Assembly: GCF_018320785.1 (NCBI RefSeq)
Contig: NC_054866.1
Coordinates: 11,125,385-11,189,384, forward strand
Direction: 5' to 3'
Source: Cheilinus undulatus
Lineage: Eukaryota; Chordata; Actinopteri; Labriformes; Labridae
DNA length: 64,000 nt
In this document: one piece after another, positions 50,575 through 60,700 of the stretch
Numbering within the stretch: position 1 is the first letter of the stretch
How the letters are laid out: every line of letters begins with the position of its first letter
Translations under genes and position numbers: made by a program
Notes under the pieces: generated by a model
Seen by the model: only the letters and a program-made list of their open reading frames with translations
Told to the model about the DNA's origin: nothing
The model's database searches: none

Positions 50575-50945
50575 CACTTAACCTTGCAAAGCAGATGGAT
50601 ACGCCCATTTCTGTGTTTCTCTCTGGCAAATCCATCTTGCAAAGCTCCCGTCTGAACCGTTTGGGCCCGGTTAGAAAGTGACAGGACCAATCAGCATCGA
50701 GGGGCAGTAATTTTGGGCGCAGCGGAATCGTGACACAAGCAACAAGAGGCCGGTGCCGTTATGGCGGAAGACATTAGCATGGATGCTGCTAAAGCGCCAG
50801 TTTTATCAGAACTTGATGATATTTCTTTGTTTAAAGAAGAACGAAGAACAGCAGTGAGTTGTTTTTCTATCAAAAATGACAAAAGTCGTGTACTGACATG
50901 TCTACGGTTGTATATACATATCAAATTTACAAAACCACCTTGACA
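50575..50945 (+). repeat. RecQ-helicase-exon repeat, copy B (uninterrupted)
   Basis: It opens with CTTGCAAAGCAGATGGATAC and GGCAAATCCATCTTGCAAAG, then a CpG-rich stretch, then ATG at 50761 with MAEDISMDAAKAPVLSELDD and FKEERRTAVSC. The inverse, Tc1-split copy A is at 2.26-4.29 kb. The coding part ends at a stop after 60 codons without a helicase domain, so this is a first-exon fragment, probably not a working gene. Confidence 0.65.
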
Positions 50946-51076
50946 GCCCTTCAAATCAAAGATAAATAATGCTATGTTTCCTCTCAAAGTGATTAATCTG
51001 GGAGTATTTTATATCAAGCTAAGAAATGCATGACTCTTCCTAGCCTGTTGGCTAGTTAGCAGCTAGTTTGCTAACA

Positions 51077-51710
51077 CAGGGGTTCTCAAACTTATCGGGG
51101 CTAAGGACCCCTTACAGGGCAGGAAATTATCCAAGGACTCCCAAATAACCCTCATGCTGATTAAACATATGTTAACTGCCATTTTCGTTGCTTTTTGTCA
51201 GAAAAATCTTTTGTTTTGTCTTTAAACTCTGCATGTTTTGTTGTCAGATGACGCTTTAGCTTAGTGGACTTCATGGCTTCATTTGCAAACACAGACACAC
51301 AACACATTTTGGTCTTCCATCACTGTTTTCAATAAAAACCAAACTCCAGATAGCTGTCATCATATTCTCTCAGTTGAGCTGGTTTGGACCTAGCATGAAT
51401 TTCTATCCATTGTTGCCAGCTGGACCTGCATACCAAATGTGTCCTGGCAAAGTGACTGATGTGTGATGAGTGATAGATTTAGGAGGTATGTCACAATCAT
51501 ATCTGAGTTTGTATTGGCCCAAAGCTGACTGATGTGGGAGTCATCGGTTTAGTACGATTTTTATATGGCGCTGTGGTCCCTATATGTATTTATTTGTTTT
51601 TTTAATGACATGGCAATACTTTAATAATTTATTTTGAATTAATTCACGGACCCCCAAACTTTCGCTCGTGGACCCCCAGGGGTCCTCGGACCCCTGTTTG
51701 AGAACCACTG
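51077..51710. mobile_element. non-autonomous hAT element
   Basis: It starts CAGGGGTTCTCAAACTTATC and ends CCTGTTTGAGAACCACTG. The 8-bp flanks are TGCTAACA (51069-51076) and TGCTAGCA (51711-51718), one mismatch. The 634-bp element has GGACCCC words near both ends and no transposase. Confidence 0.88.
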
Positions 51711-51718
51711 TGCTAGCA

Positions 51719-52855
51719 CACTGCCATATGGTCATTTATGAATTAGCATTTATTGCGGTTATTTATGTTTGGTGGTATGGCTGTTCTGGGATCCCCCTGC
51801 CCCTCAACAACCTACATGGACAGCAAGCAGGACCAGCACATGTTCCTGTTATTTCTATGCCAATAAGGAAAGCCTAAGGCAGGATCAGAAGCAGCATAAA
51901 CCCAGAGTAGACCAGGCACCAAAGACAACAGAATGACATTGATTAAGTCAGGAGAAGAATGAAGGAGGTGCTGGGGTGGAGGAGGGTTGCAAGAGCAGCT
52001 TGCAGAGAGCGGCAGAGCATAGCCAGGCAAAAGCAGTTTTAATATTGCAGCATGAGAGCAATTAGCCAATAGTTTGAAGAGCAAATCAGCTGACCTTTAG
52101 TTGATGAGGGTGTGTGTGCCAGCTGATATCAGTTATGGCAGCGCTTAACTCGGTGGCATGCATGAACTAATGCAATATGCTTGATTTTTTCCAACATACT
52201 CACAGCACATTCTAGACCAAAATATGAAAGAGGGGAGGAGTTTTGCAGGCATGTTTGATCTCACAGAGCTTCCCTTAAGAATGAATGGACTTCTGGTTGG
52301 TTGGTCTATATGACCATAAATGGCGACCAGGTGTAAAGCACATCACATTTATTTTTACTTTTAAAAAACCTAACATGCCCCATTTTTGAACAGCCCCTGT
52401 AATAGTTTTTAGCCAGAGAAAATGCCAGAATGATGCACCATGCCTGCTACACTTTCTCTGTATTTGTCCTCATTTTTGTCCAGACTGTTGTAATTCAGCC
52501 AGTAGAAAAACATAACGAATGTACCGCACATCAAAGCTCACTTCTGATTAGTGGGTAGACTGGGTAGTGATGAATTTGCTTCATTTTTCATGCAGTTCAA
52601 GAGTATATTATTTTCAATATATTCCACCATACAGCGTAATATTAACTAGCAAACAAACACAGGATAAGAGCTGGAAATAACACTGTTGAGACCCACTTCA
52701 GCGAGGCAAATGCTGGTGAAATCTACCTTTAAAAGGGGAGAATCTTTGCATAGAATCTTAAGTTACATCACTTTACAGTTGGGACAGATAACATTCTGTG
52801 TAAAACTGATTTTTTTTTCTAAGTTCAAGACCATAAATTTTTGTGTTTTATGGTT
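51719..52855. other. intergenic stretch, nothing recognised
   Basis: Mixed to AT-rich sequence. No coding exon or named repeat. Confidence 0.4.
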
Positions 52856-52859
52856 CCGT

Positions 52860-53175
52860 TTAGGGCTGCACAGAAGCGCTGGGGTTAGCAAGAAGGTTCC
52901 TAGTTTGCTTCCCGGTCAGAGCTTTTGCATGTTCTTTTCATGCATGCAGGGGTTCTCTCCCGGTACTCAGTCTTCCTCCCACCACCAAAGACATGCTTGT
53001 CAGGTGAATTGTTGACTCTAAATTGGCCATAAGTGTGAGTGTGCCTGGTTGTTTGTCTCTTCAAGCCCTGCAATTGACTGGTGACCAGTCCAGGGTGTAC
53101 CCCGCCTGTCGCCCAATGGCAGCTGGGATAGGCCCGAATGAGACAAGTGTTGTAGAAGATGGATGGATGTTTCAG
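52860..53175 (+). repeat. fish retroposon 3' region ending in GATGGATG
   Basis: GGTTCTCTCCCGGTACTCAG, TGACTCTAAATTGGCCATAA, GACCAGTCCAGGGTGTACCC and GATAGGCCCGAATGAGAC occur in the order of a very common fish LINE/SINE family. The end GTAGAAGATGGATGGATG is the usual short tandem tail. It reads on the plus strand and is 5' truncated. Confidence 0.7.
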
Positions 53176-53798
53176 TTGAAGTTAAAATGGCCACTATGTA
53201 TTTCTAGGCCCACCTTGTTTCAGTAAAATAAGAATTTTTAAAAAGGTGGCTTATAGAATTGTCACAAGGCAAATCGCCAAACTCTTTTTAGAGAATAATT
53301 ATTTAAGTACACAACCACAGTCTCTTTATATTGTTTCCTGGTGTTGTTTAGGCCTACAATTAACAAATAATTTTGGTTGATCTTGGGAGATGCTATTTCA
53401 TCTGCTGAGGCACTTCTCATGATGTTAAACGGTGCACTGAAGAAAAATCACATTGTACCATGAGCTCATAATTGTGGGTTTGAGATAAAGTGTCCCTATA
53501 AATTTGGTCACCTTAAACCTACTTTATCTTTGTTCTTTCACTGAAGCTGAAGCTTGAGACAGATTGAAATCAGTTAGACACCTTATGTCCCGGTAAAAGT
53601 TGGTCAAATCATTGTATATTTTTTAATTGTTATAAATGAGAGGGAACCTGGCGACAAGAGATCATACCACAACCAAAGTAGTATTTGAGTTTATTCTAGC
53701 TAAAATATAAATATGATAATTGAATTCATTATATTAGGTGCAAATGGTCTTTTTTAGGATTTCATTTAAGTGTATTTGTTTCCCCATTTAAAGGCAGG
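53176..53798. other. intergenic stretch, nothing recognised
   Basis: AT-rich sequence. A TTTATT at 53689-53694 would be AATAAA on the minus strand and could serve prss16 if its 3' UTR is about 1 kb long. Confidence 0.3.
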
Positions 53799-53799
<1 letters not shown>

Positions 53800-53831
<32 letters not shown>

Positions 53832-53850
53832 GGTGGGTGTGTGTGTGTTA
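53800..53850. repeat. GT microsatellite
   Basis: An uninterrupted GT run from 53801 to about 53828, a G-rich break, then more GT to 53848. It lies between prss16 and the retroposon, possibly within the prss16 3' UTR. Confidence 0.9.
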
Positions 53851-54670
53851 CAGTATCTATCTAGGTATGTGCGTGAGCGTGTTTCCCCTCCTGCTGCTCT
53901 GTCCAGCCCCCGGTTGATTGATGATCTCCACTCCCACAGGGTCAGAGGGGTCATGACCTCCCACTTTTGACCCCCTACCGAGAAGGTCACACACACTCTC
54001 TCTCTCTCTCCCTTGCACACACACATTGACATGAACACAGACACTAAGCAGAGGGCTCAGAAACAGATGGCCTTTGGACAACTGGAGCTTCGTCACCTCT
54101 CTCACACAAACACTCTCCATTTTGATTTCTTTTACTTTTATAAACACCACGGCACCGCAGCATCAGATAAATCAACACCTGCATTAAAGTAAAAGTCTAA
54201 CTTTCTATGTTACATTATGGAAATCCATAACATTTAAAATAAAAAAACAAATTCAAGAAAGCACCTGTGCAGCAAACCACAAAAAAACAAACATTTGTTG
54301 GTGTTTCTTGGTCATCTCTATAAATATACACAAACATGACACACATGCATCACTAACGCCCCCTAGTGATATTACAAGGTTACAGCAAGTGTTAAATACT
54401 AAGGGCATCTACAGAACCATGCAATGGTGTATCTTTGTAAAATTATTAGTCCTTTAAACTCAAACCAAAGCGCACACACACTTGGATAAAGCCCAGATCT
54501 CCAGTGTGGGTCAGTTATAGATGGACGGATGGAGTGGAGGTGGAGAACAGGAAGGCCTCTCACAGGAAATGGAGGAAGATGAAGACAATGATGAAGCAGA
54601 GCAGTCAGGAACAGCGGCTTATTAACCACTGCTTATCAGTTTGGAGGAAAACTGATAAGGAATGATCAGG

Positions 54671-54754
54671 TTATAATGTGATCAGAGCCTTTTCTTTCTC
54701 AACCTGCTCCTGAGCAGCCGTCTTCAGCCAGCTGAACACATGTCGCTTTATCTC
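54671..54754 (-). CDS. prss16: prss16 last coding exon
   Basis: 84 nt to the TAA at 54671-54673, acceptor TTTCAG. It encodes EIKRHVFSWLKTAAQEQVEK then EKALITL. The FSWLK helix matches the PRSS16 C-terminus. The 3' UTR continues below 54670; no sure polyadenylation signal was chosen. Confidence 0.92.
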   Translation of the reverse strand, partial: EIKRHVFSWLKTAAQEQVEKEKALITL

Positions 54755-57700
54755 CTGAAAGACAAAAAGATGGGAAGCACTGCATTAAAGATCACCTGAA
54801 TTAAACTGTTTTTGTCGTTAACACAAGAAGACATCTGTGTAGTTGTGAGGCTCCAGCTTGATCAGGAGGAGTAAAAAAAATTGTATTTACGTACACATTT
54901 AAGAATTATCCATGTTTTCATTGGAAGAGTCTTTAACTGAAATAAAACTATGCCTATGTGAGCCACAGAGTTGGCTTAACCCATTTTTATCCCTGTTTCC
55001 AACTATTTTCCCACATTTGTTTTCATGTTAATTTCATTTTTTGCTGCTTCTAACCCTTTTTACAGCTTAAGCTGCCCAGTTTTGCCCCAATCCACCACTA
55101 TAACCCATTTTTAGCATCTTTTAACCACTTCTCACTACTTTCCCATGTCTCGACAATCATGGTCTAAGTCATAGTTTCAACATGACCACAAAGATTTTGT
55201 TCCTATTTTCATGTAAGAAACTTTTTTTGGTATTTGCTTTTTTTTATTCTTGCAGTGTTGCTATTTTGCTACAGTTGTAGATTTTCTTATTGGTCATATC
55301 CCTGCGTAATCCTTTCATGTTTTATTTGCCCCTTTTGGCAAACATTCTTCTTAAAATTGAAAAGGAGAATAAAAAAAGGGAGAATTCTTCCCCCGCTGCT
55401 GTCACAGCCATGGTCCACTTGTTACAGATAAAACACAACTGATGTTATTTGGAGATATGTCCAAAAAAAGTTTCCACAAAGTTTCATGTTAAGTGGGTTT
55501 TTCTGTTTGTTGTTTTTTTCACAGGTTTATGGTGTCTTATCTACCAATGTCTATGCAGATCATAGTTTCACATATTATCAAGAAAAGCAAACCTCTCTGG
55601 CTGTCCTGAGTGAGCAGCGGTCTGTGGCCCTGCTGTTCATCATGTCAGCACAGTGAGCCGTGTCCTTGATGAAAACAGTCTGAGCTTCATCCCCACTGCC
55701 TGTCCTGTCCCGGACCACTGACAGCTCTCTCCACGGGTCGACACCACCTGAAGCAACATGGACAAAAATGTTCAGGTTAGTTTGTGAAATATAGAAAGGT
55801 TATTTGGAATTCCCCTCTTATCACTCAGTACATTTACACGTGTAGTAAAGTTGAGCTACAGTTAGAGCTTATTTTAGACGGGCTTCTGTTCTTGTCCCAG
55901 GATATAGGCGCAGTGGGAGAATTAATTTATTGACAGCAGCGTGGTTTTACATTCCCCCATGCTTTACACACTATCCTTTGTGCTAATGGCGATATTCAGA
56001 CACGGATGACAATTCTTCATCTGCTATTCTTATCAAACATCAACTTCCAGATCAAAGTCTAGAAAACTGAGAATGCTGAGGGTGCCCAGACCATTTTGGG
56101 TCTGACTGAGGTTTACACATGCATGAGTAAACCAATCTCCAATCTTATTATTCACGATGAGAAATTCGGTTTAGTATAATCTCAGAAATGGTTTGTGTGG
56201 CCTGATGTGGTTAATTAAGAAGAAGAATGTGCTCTTGGGCAGTGGTTCCCAGTGTGGGGTTGGGACCCTCTTAGGGTCACGTGACACTGAGAAGTGGGCA
56301 TTCCAAAAAATTACTGTTTTTGATCATCAAAAAATGGTATATTCCAACCATTATTAAAAAAAAATATTAGGCCTTTCATATAATTAAAATGTTTAATTAC
56401 AATTAATGTCAGAATTTCTGAGGTTAGTTGTGATCAATCAATTTTGAAATTCCACTATTTTGCAAAACTATGACCAAAACAATTTTGTTTCATTCTGAAT
56501 ATTAACACTGTAAGGATAATTAACTTCCTGGTTTGAAGGAAAATAAAAGAACTTCCAGTAGTTTAAAGATTATGACATTAACCTAAAAACAGAGAAAAAG
56601 GAACATGTTATGGAATGAAAAGGAAATATGGGAACAGTAAAATGTGAATGTTTCGATAACAGAAGGTTCAGATGAAGTTTGACTAGTCTACTGAGCTGTC
56701 TGTGACTTTTTAAAGTGAAATGAGACGTTACATAGCATTAGTGGAATTATTTTACATCAGGAAGACAATACAATTATGATTAATAAGATTTATGCACTAA
56801 TGATGGACCTTAATTAATTGTGATTAATGCATTAAGGCTGACAGACCTAATAAAAACATTTACTTAGTTAAATTCAAAATAATCCTGACAGCATGTTTGA
56901 GTCAGATGTTCACTGGCATCACACACTCTTGCTGTCCATGTTGCATCCATTAAAAATGTAATTCTATGCCATGTAAATTTCACTTATCGCTTCTTAAAGA
57001 TGTCACTTGGCCCTTTTATTTGAACGTGGACAAATAGAGGTATAGTGCTTTTTATGGAAGCTTTTAATGGCTGTGAGCTAAATAGTTTTGGCTTTATGTT
57101 GACACAAGTCAGTGCACAATGTTCACACAAAGATGTGGTATTATTGAGCTGACTAGCTTTGTTGAGTGGGAAAGTGAAAGAAAACCAAGAAAATAGTCCT
57201 CTCAGATACTCCAGATGCCTTGTCCATGTCTTTTGTTGTTCCTCACTGATCTCAGTGCAAATAAGGAAAATCGGAGCAGAGCAATACAGTAGGAATCAGT
57301 GCATTTAGGCTTTTTTTGTCACTGACACTTGCATCACATCCAGTTAGGATTCTGCTTTAACTACCCCTACTGACAGTTGGGGGTCTCCAGTCTCTGGCAC
57401 CAATATTTTGGGGGTCATATGCTGAACATTTTGGGAACCCCTGCTCTAGGATACTGCTAACAGGAATCCTAACTAATAAACAAACTCATGTGTTCTTATG
57501 TCATATAAAAGTCCAGTTTCATATCAGATTAAAACAAAAACACTTCTTTTTCTAACCGTATGTCATGGTGATTTCCCCCCTCTTTTCTTTCACCGTTTCA
57601 CTGACTCACCGTTGACATAGAGCACCCTGTGTGTTGGCAAATTGTTTCCTCCAAAGTACGTATTTGTGAAGGCAATGTGTCCAGGCAGGGAATGCTGGGA

Positions 57701-60700
57701 AATGCCAAACACCATGGGACAGACTTCAGTCAGGGTTTTCAGGGTCACCATCCCAGAGAACGGGCAAGTTGCATCCTCACAGGTCTGGTCTACACACAAA
57801 AATAAACACTGCCATCACATTTGGATCGAAAAATGGTGCTGATTAATTGCTGTTTGTGTGTGAGTGTTTGGTACAGAAGCCAAACTCAGAGCAGGTCTGG
57901 TAGGTCCACGCTCTCTCTCCTCTCCTGCTTAAGTGAAGGGATGTATTCATCAGGTCCTTTATTGATTTCTCATGAGAAATGTCCAGACATGGCTCCTCAC
58001 TGGTCGAACGGTAGATCTGCAGAGATCACAAACACAACAAATCATATAAAACATCTGCCCCTCCAACTGCTGGCTACAGGATCAGGAAGCAAGGAAAACA
58101 CTGAACGCTTGACCTCACAAACATGGCTCAATGGTGACATCTGGTGGCTGCAGTGAGGAACTACAATGGAAACTACGAGCACATGTTCAAAGGTAATCTG
58201 ATTGGACTAAAAACATCAGATTGGATAAAATCCTGAAAATTGGTTGCTTAAGTCAGAATAATTACAACAATAATTCTAATCATTTTAAGCAGGATTGGAT
58301 TTTATAAAAAACTAAAAATATGATTGCTGGATGTGCATCAGAAGATGTACAGTTTTTCCAGACTGTGAAGGTACGGCAGCGGGTAAAGAAGTTGTGGGTT
58401 CTGTGTTATTAGAATCAAATGCAAGCTAGTTTTTAGTTTAAGTGAGCTTAGGCACCACATGGACAAATATTTAATAAGATGCTTTGTGAAGAGCACAGGT
58501 AGCCAAGACTTGGATACTTTTAAAACTCTGTGTCTGTTTTTCTTTGAAAGAAGTAAACCAAACTACCTGATCCTCCTGCAAAAACTGCTAATTCACACGT
58601 TAGGATCATTGTTCCAATCCTCCAGATGAAACATGTGAAACAACAGGGCTAAGCAGGTGGCCCTCATACTTCCCAAGAGAGTTTTTCATACCTGTGCCAG
58701 TTTAACTAAGCGGCTGTAAGGCGCCAGATCCTCCTCATTTGTGTAATTGGTCATAACACTACAGAGCTCATTGATGGTCATGAGCACTCCTTCCTCATTG
58801 TACTGCACAGAGCCCATGAAAATGTCTGCCAGGTTTTGCATCAGCTCAATCTGAAAAGAAACCACGAAAGAGGGGTTAAACGAAGAGTTTTCACTTTTAA
58901 GTATTTGGGGGAAAAAAGTTAATGAAAAATTTGCAGAATGATGAGTGAAATGAACCTTCAGGAGGAATTTAGTTGCAGATCAATGAAACTACAGTAGTGG
59001 CTCAAGAAGAAGTGCTGGGGTTGTTTTTGTGGTATTATGATCGATAGAAATCTCACTTCTTTTATGTTGTAGGTTCATGTTATGTAAAAAAAACTTTGGA
59101 TTGCAGCATTAGTTCAAAACATGGGGTCAAATTAATGCATAAAGAAATGACCAGTTCCCTCTAGGACCCAAAAGTGTCTCACTGAGCTGTTTCTAATGGT
59201 CATGAATTTGTGCCCTGGTAGAAAAAAAAAATTAACAATGGCAAAAAGCCTATGACGTATGGGCGTGCATTTTTATATTTTATTCTGTGTTACTGTGTTT
59301 ACATGTAGGTTTCAGCTGTTTTGTCAAGATTTAAAATTATTCAGTTACTTCTCTAGGAACACCAAAGCTGGTCACAACATTCTGAGGTAAATCCTTGTGA
59401 GGTGACCAACGTTTTCTCTTTGGAAAAAAGAGAGAAATTACATGTATGCATGCACCACCTTCTGTAACAGTGCACTTTTTAAACTTTTGTCCTGTCTCTT
59501 TGTTTAATCATCCTGCAACATCTAAGATCCAAACTACAACATTTTTCATTAAAGAAATTTAAGGTTATTTTAAGGTTTTAATTTGGGTTGCAATTTCTCA
59601 GGAGGAGGCAGAGGTGGGTCCAGACACCACACAGTTGAGAACTGCTGCCTTAATCTCCAAGAGTAGAATAATGCCAAATTTGGCAAAATAACTTCGCAGT
59701 GCACTCTTACTCACAAGATTTGATGTTGACAGTGACCTTAATACTCAGGCCTGAACAACAAAAAAGTTACTTTGAACTTCTAAGAGACAAAAAGACCATA
59801 TAAAAACATTACCATAAATTCAACATGTCATTGTATCAATGGACACAGTCCGGGACAGGTCGGTGATGAGCAGCAAAACTGATGAGTAGTTAAATTTTTC
59901 ACAGTGTCTTATTTTTATAGAAAATCCCACTTGTTATGTTAAGGAACAAAAAAAAACATAAATTTTATATGACATACAATATTAATTTTTCTACTTTGAA
60001 AGTCTACCTTTCACCAGCTACAGTCTTGTGCTAAAAAAGAAAAACAAAAAAAAAATCAATAATGTTTTTTAGGATTTTATTCCTTACACAGTCCGGGACA
60101 GGTCACTGATGAACAGCAAAACTGATTTTGATGCGTAGTTAAATCTTTTCACAGTGTCCCTTTTTTTTGTTTTGTTTTTTTTTTTTTTTTTTTGTAAGAT
60201 TTATTCTTTTGGCTTTTTTGTGCCTTTGTTGACAGAGCTGGAAACAGGGATGAGAGAGTGGGGGAAAGGGGCCACAAACTGACTTTGAATCCCAGGCCCC
60301 CCGCGTACCTGGGGCAAGCCTTAAACCACTAGGCCATCTGCACCCCTCAAAGTGTCTTATTTTGTTATAAAATCCCACTGGTTATGTTAAGGAACAAAAG
60401 AAGTCCACATAAAAAAAAAAAACACAAATTCATATTTACTCTACTTTTAAAGATTTATTTTTCTCCATCAGTTTCAGTTTTGTATATAAACCTAATTTTC
60501 TTTCTTTTTTTTTTTCAAAATGTTCTTTCTTTTAACCCTTAAAATGCCAATCTGGGGACTTTAATTTTAAAAAATGCACAAAGACTGTTTAATTTCCACA
60601 TACTTAATGCTAGAAGTGAAATCTATTTATCAATCGATACATTCTCTTATGGTAAAATTGGCCTTTAGTAGTCTCAGAAATGCCCTGTAGTTACAAGTAA

